Assembly (NCBI GenBank): GCA_010672965.1
Contig: JAAHFN010000010.1
Span: 1-64,000 of the forward strand
Reading direction: 5' to 3'
From: Oscillatoria sp. SIO1A7
GTDB taxonomy: Bacteria; Cyanobacteriota; Cyanobacteriia; Cyanobacteriales; Laspinemataceae
Length of the DNA stretch: 64,000 nucleotides
Below the pieces are notes generated by a model. The model saw nothing but the letters and a program-made list of their open reading frames with translations, ran no database searches and had not been told where the DNA came from. A program made the translations under genes and the position numbers. This document shows, in pieces, positions 25,889-34,405 of this stretch (the first letter of the stretch is position 1; every line of letters begins with the position of its first letter).

Positions 25889-26760
25889 CGAGCAGGGTTA
25901 ATTAAATCAGAGTCGTCAGAACACAAATCATCGGGTAGTATTAAGAGTTTCTCTGTTGTGGTTGCTATAATTTCTTGCAGTTGTATTAAAGAATCAACGC
26001 CAACGACTACTCGATCTATCTCAGGATTTGATATAACACAGCCCAAACAACCCTGCAACGGAGTTAAACTGTTATCTGCTAACCAATTTTCCCATCTTTG
26101 CCACAAAGACTGCCAACGTTGAAAGTAAGTTGGTCTAGTCAAGGGATTCATTAGCAGTAACCCTTGTAAAAATACTGAACGCACATGAATTTCTACTCCT
26201 AAGCCTTTGAGTCGAGATAACCAACCCGAGCTTTCTAATGTACGATCTAAAACATTAAATGGAGCTTGGATTAAATCCCAAGAAAATTCATTAAACAAAG
26301 TTTCTATTTCAGTCTGGTTGTAAATAGATATCCCAATCTTATCTACTAAACCTTGAGCTTTGATTAAGTTGAGAGACTGGTAAATGGCTTGTCCTTCAGG
26401 ACTTAATAACTGTTGAGGACGATGCAGTAGTAGTCCATATAGTTGAGAAATTTTAAGGCGTTGCAGAGAGTTATCAACTGACTGCTTAACCCAATAGTCA
26501 ATATTGGTTGTTCCTACAGGAATTTCAGGAAGTTTTGAGACAACGTTCCAAGATGATACGCCAATTTCTCCGAGACATTGTTCGCTATCTCCATAGGCGA
26601 TCGCTGTATCCAATGTGTCTATTCCCGATGATTGAGCATATTCTAAAATATCAGCGGCTACCCCTGAACCGATTTTCCCTTTTTGATTAGCAATGCCATA
26701 ATCAAGGCCGAATTGAGCAGTACCTAGTGCTAGTTTTTTATTGAAGTTAACAGACTTCAT
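25873..26760 (-). CDS. Aldo/keto reductase
   Basis: 295 residues opening with LALGTAQFGLDYGI, the usual start of the small aldo/keto reductase branch found in nonulosonate and other sugar clusters. The catalytic tetrad is visible: Asp and Tyr in DTAIAYGDSE, Lys in VSKLPE and His in LLLHRPQ. NAD(P)H would reduce a keto group of the sugar. It overlaps the cytidylyltransferase-aminotransferase gene by about 16 bp and the acetyltransferase gene by 14 bp, placing the activity firmly inside this pathway. A matched dehydrogenation/transamination/reduction role with the fused aminotransferase is possible. Confidence 0.85.
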   Translation of the reverse strand: MKSVNFNKKLALGTAQFGLDYGIANQKGKIGSGVAADILEYAQSSGIDTLDTAIAYGDSEQCLGEIGVSSWNVVSKLPEIPVGTTNIDYWVKQSVDNSLQRLKISQLYGLLLHRPQQLLSPEGQAIYQSLNLIKAQGLVDKIGISIYNQTEIETLFNEFSWDLIQAPFNVLDRTLESSGWLSRLKGLGVEIHVRSVFLQGLLLMNPLTRPTYFQRWQSLWQRWENWLADNSLTPLQGCLGCVISNPEIDRVVVGVDSLIQLQEIIATTTEKLLILPDDLCSDDSDLINPARWKLR

Positions 26761-27280
26761 TTGGTAATATACCTAAATAAAAAGTTCCCATACGGCGTTC
26801 TTCAAAAATCACATGACTTCGGAAAAAACCTTCTACTTGATAACCTACTTTGAGAAAAGCCCGAAGAGAACCAAAATTTTCTTGGTAACATCCAGCTTCT
26901 ATTTTAGCTAAAGCCAAAGATGTAAATCCCCACCTAGTAACTTCTCGTATCGCCTCAGTAGCGAAACCTTTACCCCAGTATTTAATCTCTCCAATAAATA
27001 AGCTCAATTGGGCTCTACTATGATATTTATTAAGAAATCCGAGTTTGATATTTCCAATATGTTTTTCTTCAGATTTAATAAAAATTCCTAATAAATGTTG
27101 ATCTTGACTCTCATTCATTTGAGTTACAAAATCACGACAGCTTTGTAAAGTGTGAACATTATTTCTGATTTCTAAATAGCGATTAATTTGCGGGTCATTC
27201 AGCCAATCTACATAAGTTTTAGTTATATCAGCATCTGATAATGTTCTATAATACAAGCGATTGCTTTGGAATTGAATCAT
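26747..27280 (-). CDS. PseH-like GNAT N-acetyltransferase
   Basis: 177 residues of the RimJ/RimL-type GNAT fold: YYRTLSDADITKTYVDWLND at the start, the acetyl-CoA loop KYWGKGFATEAIREV and LAKIEAGCYQENFGSLRAF. In pseudaminate synthesis PseH acetylates the C-4 amine produced by PseC; this protein fits that role by context and size. It overlaps the aldo/keto reductase gene by 14 bp. The residual uncertainty is that the PseG fusion also carries a GNAT domain, and either could be the true PseH. Confidence 0.72.
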   Translation of the reverse strand: MIQFQSNRLYYRTLSDADITKTYVDWLNDPQINRYLEIRNNVHTLQSCRDFVTQMNESQDQHLLGIFIKSEEKHIGNIKLGFLNKYHSRAQLSLFIGEIKYWGKGFATEAIREVTRWGFTSLALAKIEAGCYQENFGSLRAFLKVGYQVEGFFRSHVIFEERRMGTFYLGILPNEVC

Positions 27281-27325
27281 AATTTTGAACTTATTTATTG
27301 ATTATTTAACTCTGCATAAGTTATA

Positions 27326-27382
27326 TTATTTCATCATTAGATTCTGTAAGATCATCCAGCAATCAATAACGACGTTAGGCAT
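27326..27382 (-). pseudogene. Stub of a DUF3368-like toxin gene
   Basis: An 18-codon frame starts MPNVVID at an ATG overlapping the end of the UPF0175 relic by 8 bp (ATGCCTAA), the overlap normally seen between UPF0175 antitoxins and DUF3368 PIN-like toxins, whose first residues read M-x-x-V-V-I-N-A-S-P-L. After VVID the match is lost and the frame stops. Short, so identification leans on position. Confidence 0.45.
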
Positions 27383-27594
27383 TCTCAATGTCCGATTCTA
27401 AATCTTCCACTAATACACTAAAAACTGAAACATTTTAATTCCCGATCGCTTCAATAAATTCTCTCTTACTTAAGCCTGTTAATTCGGCAGCTTGTCCTGA
27501 TGTCAACGTGCCATTTTCATATAATTTAGCGGCAATAAGTAAACGTAACTCTTCGTCGCTTTGTTCAATTGTGTTAGGAAAATTTAGTTTTCAA
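27375..27594 (-). pseudogene. UPF0175 family antitoxin, broken
   Basis: The minus strand reads KLNFPNTIEQSDEELRLL, then AAKLYENGTLTSGQAAEL and TGLSKREFIEAIGN, a clear UPF0175 helix-turn-helix protein. The frame has a TGA just before KLNFP instead of a start codon, with a plausible TTG start one base out of frame, and an in-frame TAA after EAIGN. Beyond it the same frame continues NVSVFSVLVEDLESDIENA to the natural stop at 27375. Two lesions thus inactivate it. It lies between the PseH-like gene and pseC. Confidence 0.8.
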
Positions 27595-27672
27595 GTTCGC
27601 AGATTCATTTCTGTATTTTCCTATCTTATATTTATTCATCAGGATCTGGCCAAGGAAGCGGGTAAAAGTCAC

Positions 27673-27699
27673 TATAGCAGTAAGCGGTCAGCTTTCAGC
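27673..27699. repeat. Interspersed repeat TATAGCAGTAAGCGG type
   Basis: The 27 bases starting TATAGCAGTAAGCGGTCAGC are repeated exactly at 48430-48456. Here they are followed by a further TTTCAGCTT copy. Short interspersed repeat of unknown role in a spacer. Confidence 0.65.
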
Positions 27700-27752
27700 T
27701 TTCAGCTTATTGTTTTGGTATTTTGTAATTGCCCTAAGTAATTCGCGTTGTG

Positions 27753-28925
27753 CTATATTGCCTGAATAATATCTCTCAGAGCAGCCACAACTCGCTCTTG
27801 GTTTTCCTCCGTTAAGTCGTAGTACAAAGGAATGCTAATCGCTTCTTGATAATATTGTTCTGCTTCGGGAAAATCTCCCCATTTAAAACCTAGGGTTTGA
27901 TAATACGGTTGAGTATGAACGGGAATATAGTGCAAGTTGACCCCTATGCCAGCCTGCCGCAATTCCTCAAATACTTGTCGATGAGTTTTAGCAATTTTAT
28001 CCAGTTTCAGCCGAATTACATAAAGATGCCAACTCGACTCAGTATCGGGATGCTGCCAAGGCAAAGTCAGGGGTAAATCTTGTAAAAGGCGATCGTAACG
28101 CGCCGCTAAAAGACGACGACGACTGACAAACTCATCTAAGCGCTGCATTTGACTCGCACCCAAAGCCGCCTGAATATCTGTCATGCGGTAGTTAAACCCC
28201 AACTCTAGCTGCTGGTAGTACCACAACCCGTGAGATTCTCCTTGCATTAACTTGGGATTGCGGGTAATGCCGTGAGTCCGCAAGCGAATCAGCTTCTCAT
28301 ATAAATACTCCCGATTCGTCACCACCACGCCCCCTTCCCCCGTGGTTATAATCTTCACGGGATGAAAGCTAAATACAGCCATGTCCGAAAACTGACAATT
28401 TCCTACAGGACTGCCCTGATATTTTGCACCAATGGCATGAGAGGCATCCTCAAGAACGGTAAACCCATATTTTCTCGACAAAGAAGCAATCCGGTCCATA
28501 AGGCAAGACTGCCCCGCCAGATGAACGGGTAAAACGACCTTTGGCAGCTTTCCCTCTCGTTCCGCTTCAATAAGTTTCTGCTCTAATGCCTCCACGCTCA
28601 GATTGTAAGTATGGGGGTCAATATCTACAAAATCGACATCTGCACCACAGTACAATCCACAATTTGCCGAGGCGACAAAAGTATTGGGAGAAGTCCACAG
28701 CATATCCCCCGCACCTAACCCTGCTGCCAAACAAGCAATATGTAGTGCTGCAGTCGCGCTAGAAACAGCCACAGCGTACTTGACCCCACAATACTCGGCT
28801 ACAGCCCTCTCAAATCGTTCTATTGTTGGCCCTTGAGTCAGCCAATCGGAGCGCAGGACTGCAAGCACAGCATCAATATCCTGCTGGTTTATATTTTGGC
28901 GTCCGTAGGGTATAAAACCGTTCAT
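27753..28925 (-). CDS. pseC: UDP-4-amino-4,6-dideoxy-N-acetyl-L-altrosamine transaminase
   Basis: 390 residues of the DegT/DnrJ/EryC1 aminotransferase family. IPYGRQNINQQDIDAVL begins the protein; VFSFHPVKIITTGEGG holds the PLP lysine K191, and LEDASHAIGA (159-168) holds the cofactor aspartate. PseC transfers an amino group from glutamate to the 4-keto sugar made by PseB. It is separated from pseB by 5 bp in the expected order, which makes the PseC assignment stronger than other DegT roles. Confidence 0.9.
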   Translation of the reverse strand: MNGFIPYGRQNINQQDIDAVLAVLRSDWLTQGPTIERFERAVAEYCGVKYAVAVSSATAALHIACLAAGLGAGDMLWTSPNTFVASANCGLYCGADVDFVDIDPHTYNLSVEALEQKLIEAEREGKLPKVVLPVHLAGQSCLMDRIASLSRKYGFTVLEDASHAIGAKYQGSPVGNCQFSDMAVFSFHPVKIITTGEGGVVVTNREYLYEKLIRLRTHGITRNPKLMQGESHGLWYYQQLELGFNYRMTDIQAALGASQMQRLDEFVSRRRLLAARYDRLLQDLPLTLPWQHPDTESSWHLYVIRLKLDKIAKTHRQVFEELRQAGIGVNLHYIPVHTQPYYQTLGFKWGDFPEAEQYYQEAISIPLYYDLTEENQERVVAALRDIIQAI

Positions 28926-28930
28926 TTTTA

Positions 28931-29923
<993 letters not shown>

Positions 29924-30031
29924 CTAAGTTTTCTAATAGATAATTTTTTTGATTTAAAAGTGGAAAAGTTAGAGTTTAATGGGGGCTTGGAGCTTGTAAA
30001 GTGTATATTAGCATAGCGATGAGTTCTTGAA

Positions 30032-30122
30032 TTCACTTTTCACTCTTCACTTTTCACTTTTCACTCTTCACTTTTCACTTTTCACTCTTCACTTTTCACT
30101 CTTCACTTTTCACTTTTCACTT
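30032..30122. repeat. Tandem TTTTCAC/TCTTCAC repeat tract
   Basis: About 90 bases built almost wholly from the 7-mers TTTTCAC and TCTTCAC. Shorter stretches of the same type lie at 30788-30825, 32065-32080 and (as AAGTGAAAAG) at 23815-23845. It runs into the 3' end of the DUF29 gene at 30103, encoding its last residues. Confidence 0.85.
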
Positions 30123-30576
30123 CTGGATACCAGCTATCGTCCAATAGCCGATCGAAGGAGTAGGGACAGTTTTCAGGAATAGTATCCTTAGATAAGCCTG
30201 TTTTTTGTAGAACAATTTTCAAAGCAGTCTGATAAATCGATGCTAAATCTTCATTTAATTTATTCTTTAAGGTCGTCGTTAAACTATCGGATAAGTCCGA
30301 TCTGAAAGCCGTAATTTCACCTTTCCAGTGACGATAATTCCTGTCCCCTTCTTCTTGCCAATATTCCAAAAATAAAAGATGAATAATAATTTGTCTTAAA
30401 AGACTTTTGACTCTGTTTAAATCTCTTTTTCCTAAACTTTCCAATTCCTCGATTAAATTTTCTAAATCTAATTCTTCTAAGCGATTTTTTCTTAAAATTT
30501 TAATCGTTTCTTCTAACCAAAGATACTCATCAAGATCATAAATTTCTTTAAGATTGGTTTTTGTTAAATTTGACAT
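30103..30576 (-). CDS. DUF29 domain protein
   Basis: 157 residues from the ATG at 30576; an in-frame GTG 12 codons upstream is less likely because the family normally begins shortly before the D-x-Y-L-W motif. Visible family features: DLDEYLWLEETIKIL, LDLENLIEELESLGK, HLLFLEYWQEEG and the late IPENCPYSFDRLL. The terminal residues EVKSEK come from the GAAGTGAAAAGTGAA repeat that follows, so the native end was probably changed. Function unknown. Confidence 0.82.
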   Translation of the reverse strand: MSNLTKTNLKEIYDLDEYLWLEETIKILRKNRLEELDLENLIEELESLGKRDLNRVKSLLRQIIIHLLFLEYWQEEGDRNYRHWKGEITAFRSDLSDSLTTTLKNKLNEDLASIYQTALKIVLQKTGLSKDTIPENCPYSFDRLLDDSWYPEVKSEK

Positions 30577-30829
30577 AAGTTCAAGGTTTTCACTAAGCTG
30601 GGAGTATTTCACTTTTGCAAAAATATATCGCCTTGAGTAATGAGGATGAAAAAATTCAGCGATCGCGCCGTGCCGCTTCTTATTGGTTTCTAAAAATAAA
30701 TTCTCTTTTCTCGTCTTGCAGGTATTGAGATAAGCGAAAATCCTAATTGCTTTCCCGATAGCTTTTATCTTTTAGCGGACTATCTTTCATAACTTTTCAC
30801 TCTTCACTCCTCACTTTTCACTCTATCGG

Positions 30830-31159
30830 TCATTGCAATTTCACCAGAGCCTTAGAGCCAATTGAAGAATCGGGTAAATAGGCAATGACATCTAAATACC
30901 ACCACCAACGCTGAGGGGGAATCTCTTGGGACTGACGTCTGGCTCTTAAATCCACAAACCGCAACAGCTCCCTATAAAACTCAGGTGCGCGAGCGATTAA
31001 CTGGCGATCTGCTACAGCGAGGATTTGTTTTTCTTCTGCTGTTAGTCCCGATTCAACTTCAAAAAGGCGATCGCGCATCTGCATCATTTCTAAATGCTCT
31101 GCACCGCTAGCCTCGGCAAATTCAACACCAATAGAGTAATTCTTTAATAAATCATTCAT
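30830..31159 (-). CDS. Conserved hypothetical protein, downstream member of a two-gene unit
   Basis: 109 residues, mostly helical by composition: a leading NDLLKNYSIGVEFAEASGAEH, a LTAEEKQILAVADRQLI segment and a basic-aromatic stretch RRQSQEIPPQRWWWYLDVI. No family recognised. Its ATG follows the stop of the 31160-31543 gene without a gap, so the two are probably translated together. A toxin-antitoxin role is possible for such compact pairs but no known motif supports it. Confidence 0.6.
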   Translation of the reverse strand: MNDLLKNYSIGVEFAEASGAEHLEMMQMRDRLFEVESGLTAEEKQILAVADRQLIARAPEFYRELLRFVDLRARRQSQEIPPQRWWWYLDVIAYLPDSSIGSKALVKLQ

Positions 31160-31543
31160 TTATGCTTCTAAATCCTTGAGTAAACCCAGGTAAATAAAAG
31201 AGTCATCTGCCAGATAACTCTCGGGATCTTCAGGGGGAAATCCAGTTTCTAAAACACCATCCAAACCCAACATCGCTAACCATATCCGACCTTCCACCAG
31301 GGCGATCGCGGTTGGATAGATGGAACTGCCATAAACAAATAAATATAGTCCGGCATCTGGCTGATTCAGAACGGCAGCGATCGTTTCTTCATACTTTTCC
31401 AGAGTAGCATCCTCAGGCAAATGTCCCAACCTGACTCTTTTCGCCAAATGTGGTGCGGCTTTTCCAGGCTTCCAACGAATTTTAGACCGCGCCCGCTCGA
31501 TAGACTCCAAGATGGCTTTAAGCTGTGAAGATTCGACTTGCAT
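31160..31543 (-). CDS. Conserved hypothetical protein, upstream member of a two-gene unit
   Basis: 127 residues. An N-terminal helix-rich part (LKAILESIERARSKIRW, then KPGKAAPHLAKRVRLGHLPED) is followed by a beta-rich half (GLYLFVYGSSIYPTAIALV, GRIWLAMLGLDGVLETGFPPED). No family recognised. Directly abuts the following gene; unrelated in sequence to the sugar enzymes around it, as are the DUF29 genes on both sides. Confidence 0.62.
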   Translation of the reverse strand: MQVESSQLKAILESIERARSKIRWKPGKAAPHLAKRVRLGHLPEDATLEKYEETIAAVLNQPDAGLYLFVYGSSIYPTAIALVEGRIWLAMLGLDGVLETGFPPEDPESYLADDSFIYLGLLKDLEA

Positions 31544-31594
31544 TTTTAAAACAGATGCGATAGAGTCTTTTCGCCACCAATTTCTGCGGAGTTA

Positions 31595-32041
31595 TTATTC
31601 ATCTTTATTTCCTTGAAAAAAATTATCATCGACTAATTCTTCCCAAGTATAGGGACAAGACTCAGGGAAAATATTTATCTCCAGAAAAGTCTCCTTACTG
31701 GCTCCCTTTCTTCCATACTTATACCCCTTACTAACGGCCTCTTCGATTCTACTTTGCAATCCAGGATTATCCTCAAGTATTTGTTCTATTTTAATCCTTT
31801 GTTTATCAACATAATTTCGCCAACTTGGAGAGCGATACTCTTTTTGATACTGCCACTTCAGCAAATGCAAAGTTAGCTGTTCTATCGCGGATACTAGAGC
31901 GCGATATTCACTGCGTCCCAAATCTTCAATCTCCTCAATCACATTAGTCCAATCCACTTGCTCAAATTTCTTTTCCCGCAGTAATTGAGCCTGTTGACAA
32001 GACCAACTATAAAAATCGCGATCGTAAAGCTTTTCCCGCAA
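31595..32041 (-). CDS. DUF29 domain protein
   Basis: 148 residues with the family layout: YDRDFYSWSCQQAQLL, VDWTNVIEEIEDLGR, LTLHLLKWQYQKE and FPESCPYTWEEL. It is closer in motif to the copy at 3359-3808 than to the neighbour at 30103-30576. Only 2 bp separate it from the nucleotidyltransferase gene upstream, so it is probably co-transcribed with it. Function of DUF29 is unknown. Confidence 0.85.
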   Translation of the reverse strand: MREKLYDRDFYSWSCQQAQLLREKKFEQVDWTNVIEEIEDLGRSEYRALVSAIEQLTLHLLKWQYQKEYRSPSWRNYVDKQRIKIEQILEDNPGLQSRIEEAVSKGYKYGRKGASKETFLEINIFPESCPYTWEELVDDNFFQGNKDE

Positions 32042-32043
32042 TT

Positions 32044-32769
32044 TTATTCTCCGTTCCTTCCAAACTCTTCACTCTTCACTTCAATAGCATTTGCCTTTTG
32101 ATAAGCTTCTCTCGAACCTATATCAATAAATACATTCTCAGTCTCATAAGTATAAATTTTATTCAAAAATAAAGGCAAAATCTCGCTACTAAAATCGTGA
32201 AATTGCCCTTTCTTATCCTGCATCCATTCCAAAAATTCCTTAGATAGAATACAAATTGCTCCACTTGCTAAATTACCGGGGGGGTCGGCAACTTTTTCGT
32301 GAAAGCCAACAACAATATTCTGGGAATCTAGTTCGACAATGCCACAGGTAGAAGGAGTCTCGGTGCGAAAAGTCATTAGGGTTAAGAGACATTCTGGGAG
32401 GCGCTGGCGGTGAGCCGCGACAAAGGCTCGGAAATCTGCTAGGCAGTAGTTGTCGGCATGGATGAGCAACCCGTCTTCCCCTTCAAAAAAATCCAGATTA
32501 GCCATGAGCGTCCCTGCTGTCCCTAGGAGGACTGGCTCGCTCACCAGGGTAACCCTGTCTCGGTAAGGACTTTCGGCAATAAAAGCATTGACCTTATCGG
32601 CCAAATAGTGGGTATTGATCAGGAAAGGACCAATTCCAGCCTCGGTAAGTCGTTCCAGCCAAATCTCCAGTAAAGGCTTACCTTTGATAGGCACTAAGCA
32701 TTTGGGAATAGTATTTGTCAACGGTCGCAGGCGGGTGCCGTATCCCGCCGCCATTAATATGGCTTTCAT
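32044..32769 (-). CDS. Sugar-1-phosphate nucleotidyltransferase
   Basis: 241 residues of the NTP_transferase (RmlA/HddC-like) fold. ILMAAGYGTRLRPLTNTIPK (4-23) binds the nucleotide, and LIHADNYCLADF has the metal Asp. The size and the adjoining HldE-like kinase/nucleotidyltransferase suggest a heptose- or mannose-type sugar-1-phosphate as substrate, but the family covers many sugars. The start overlaps the stop of the HldE-like gene by one base (TAATG). The last residues (EVKSEEFG) derive from a GAAGTGAAGAG repeat like that near 30103. Confidence 0.82.
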   Translation of the reverse strand: MKAILMAAGYGTRLRPLTNTIPKCLVPIKGKPLLEIWLERLTEAGIGPFLINTHYLADKVNAFIAESPYRDRVTLVSEPVLLGTAGTLMANLDFFEGEDGLLIHADNYCLADFRAFVAAHRQRLPECLLTLMTFRTETPSTCGIVELDSQNIVVGFHEKVADPPGNLASGAICILSKEFLEWMQDKKGQFHDFSSEILPLFLNKIYTYETENVFIDIGSREAYQKANAIEVKSEEFGRNGE

Positions 32770-34217
32770 TAAGTTAACTCCTGCATTAATTCATCTCGCT
32801 GGACGGGAGTGTTGCCAACTCGCCCCACTTGAATCGCAGCGGCCAAAGAACCGAGAATTGCTGCCTCCCAAATGGTGCCGCCACTGGCTAGGGTGAGGGC
32901 GCTGGCGATGAGTAGAGAATCCCCCGCACCTGCGACGTCTTTGGGGGCGGAGTTTAGAGCCCCGACTCGATCGGTGAGCCAGCTCTCGTCGGTCCCATTG
33001 CCCGCATGAATTAGCAATCCTTCTTCGCCCAAGGTTAGGAGAATGTTGCGAGCTTTCGCCTGTTGTCTCAACTCCTCCGCTAGCACCACTAGGCCATCTT
33101 CGCTATTGCGGGTACTGATGCGGGCCTCTCGCTCCGTAGGGGTAATCAGATCCATACCCTGAAAGCGGCTGATATCCCCCACCTGAGAGGAAGATTGGCT
33201 ATCGGCAGCCATCATTACCCCTTGCTCTTTGACCAAGGCTACGATGCGATCGACTGCGGGTTGGGGCAAACAACCATAGTTGAAATCGGAAAAAACCAGC
33301 AGGTCTGCGGTAGCCAGTGCTGCTGCCAACCGATCTAACAGTTGAGTTTGCAATTTTGCGTCAATAGCCCTCTGGTGTAGATGGCTGACCCGCAGGAGAG
33401 TTTTACCTTTACTGCGATAGCGCTGTTTCAGGGTAGTGGGGCGACTTTCATCAATCAAAAGGTTAGTCTTGACCCCAGCGGCATCCAAACCTTCTTTAGC
33501 AAACTCTCGGGCAGCATCGACCCCAGTAACCGAGAAAAACTGGACTTCGGCTCCCATACCAGCAGCATGAGCCGCCACTATACCCGCCCCGCCGATAAAG
33601 CGAGTGGAATCTATTGGGGTAACGACAATGGTGGGATCTTCCTGGGACATTCCCAAAGGTTGGCAGGTGATGTATTCGTCAATAATAAGGTCGCCGACGA
33701 CGCAGACTTTGAGGGCAGAAAACTGCTCCACCAGGGCTGCCAATCTGGATTGAGCAATACTATGGCGGCCTAAAAAGTCGTGGGGTATCTGGATGGACTG
33801 TAGGTTTGTTTCGGTGAACTCCTTGCGCAGCAAATCCACGGAAGAGAAAGTAGTTTCGCCAGAGCCAAACAGCAGTTCTCCGCCATATTTTTCTAAGACG
33901 GCAATCTCGGGGTTAAAGCGGGCTTCGTGTTCTTTGCCTTTGACGACGATATCCGGGCGCAATCTATCGATTACTTCTGTTACGGGTTCGTCAATGATAA
34001 AAGCTTCGTCAACCCAACTGTTGCTTTTGAGACCTTCGAGGCGGTAATGCTCGGGGATATGGGCTCCATTGGCAGCTAGGCGATCGCTCTGCACCGCTAC
34101 TATTAAATAATCCCCACATTCCTTGGCGAACCTTAACAGCCGCAAATGCCCCGGGTGGAGTACGTTAAAATTCCCCGAAACAAAAACAGTCCGGGCTATA
34201 GATTTAGTATTGGTCAT
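32769..34217 (-). CDS. HldE-like bifunctional enzyme, domains in reverse order
   Basis: 482 residues. The N-terminal domain (about 8-135) is a nucleotidyltransferase with GNFNVLHPGHLRLL (HxGH signature) and ends near SGETTFSSVDLL. The C-terminal domain (about 165-480) is a PfkB-type sugar kinase: VVGDLIIDEYI, FIGGAGIVAAH, SDFNYG and the catalytic DVAGAGDSLL. Escherichia coli HldE, which phosphorylates and adenylylates D-glycero-heptose, has kinase first and transferase second; here the order is swapped. With GmhA at 54281 and the nucleotidyltransferase beside it, an activated heptose is the likely product. Confidence 0.82.
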   Translation of the reverse strand: MTNTKSIARTVFVSGNFNVLHPGHLRLLRFAKECGDYLIVAVQSDRLAANGAHIPEHYRLEGLKSNSWVDEAFIIDEPVTEVIDRLRPDIVVKGKEHEARFNPEIAVLEKYGGELLFGSGETTFSSVDLLRKEFTETNLQSIQIPHDFLGRHSIAQSRLAALVEQFSALKVCVVGDLIIDEYITCQPLGMSQEDPTIVVTPIDSTRFIGGAGIVAAHAAGMGAEVQFFSVTGVDAAREFAKEGLDAAGVKTNLLIDESRPTTLKQRYRSKGKTLLRVSHLHQRAIDAKLQTQLLDRLAAALATADLLVFSDFNYGCLPQPAVDRIVALVKEQGVMMAADSQSSSQVGDISRFQGMDLITPTEREARISTRNSEDGLVVLAEELRQQAKARNILLTLGEEGLLIHAGNGTDESWLTDRVGALNSAPKDVAGAGDSLLIASALTLASGGTIWEAAILGSLAAAIQVGRVGNTPVQRDELMQELT

Positions 34218-34241
34218 TTTATATGGACAAGCGAATCAAAC

Positions 34242-34405
34242 AGGACTTACGCAAATTGTCTTATGCAAAGCTAACTGTAGGGGCGATTCGCGAATCGCCC
34301 CTACCAGATATATATAGGACTTACGCAAATTGTAAAGATGCGCGCCTTTGTGTAGGGGTCAACGGCCGTTGACCCCTACCAGATATAGAGGTAATGCGTA
34401 AGTCC
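34242..34405. repeat. Compound MITE-like element, ACTTACGCA termini with two 28-bp palindromes
   Basis: Two left ends AGGACTTACGCAAATTG (34242 and 34316) and one right end GCGTAAGTCC (34396-34405). Inside are two perfect 28-bp palindromes: 34277-34304, built on GTAGGGGCGATTCG, and 34352-34379, built on GTAGGGGTCAACGG. Looks like one element inserted in or duplicated from another. It supplies the 3' end of the Uma2 gene at 34359. Confidence 0.8.

Noticed and set aside
30032-30122. Possible CRISPR array in the TTTTCAC repeats
   Set aside because: The repeats are 7-mers in direct contact with no spacers of unique sequence, and no cas genes are nearby.
30613-30829. Plus-strand frame near 30640 (SNEDEKIQRSRRAASYWF)
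   Set aside because: It stops after about 30 codons and matches no family I could name, so it is not called a gene relic.
30830-31543. Calling the 127/109-residue pair a toxin-antitoxin system
   Set aside because: No recognised toxin or antitoxin motif; adjacency alone is not enough.
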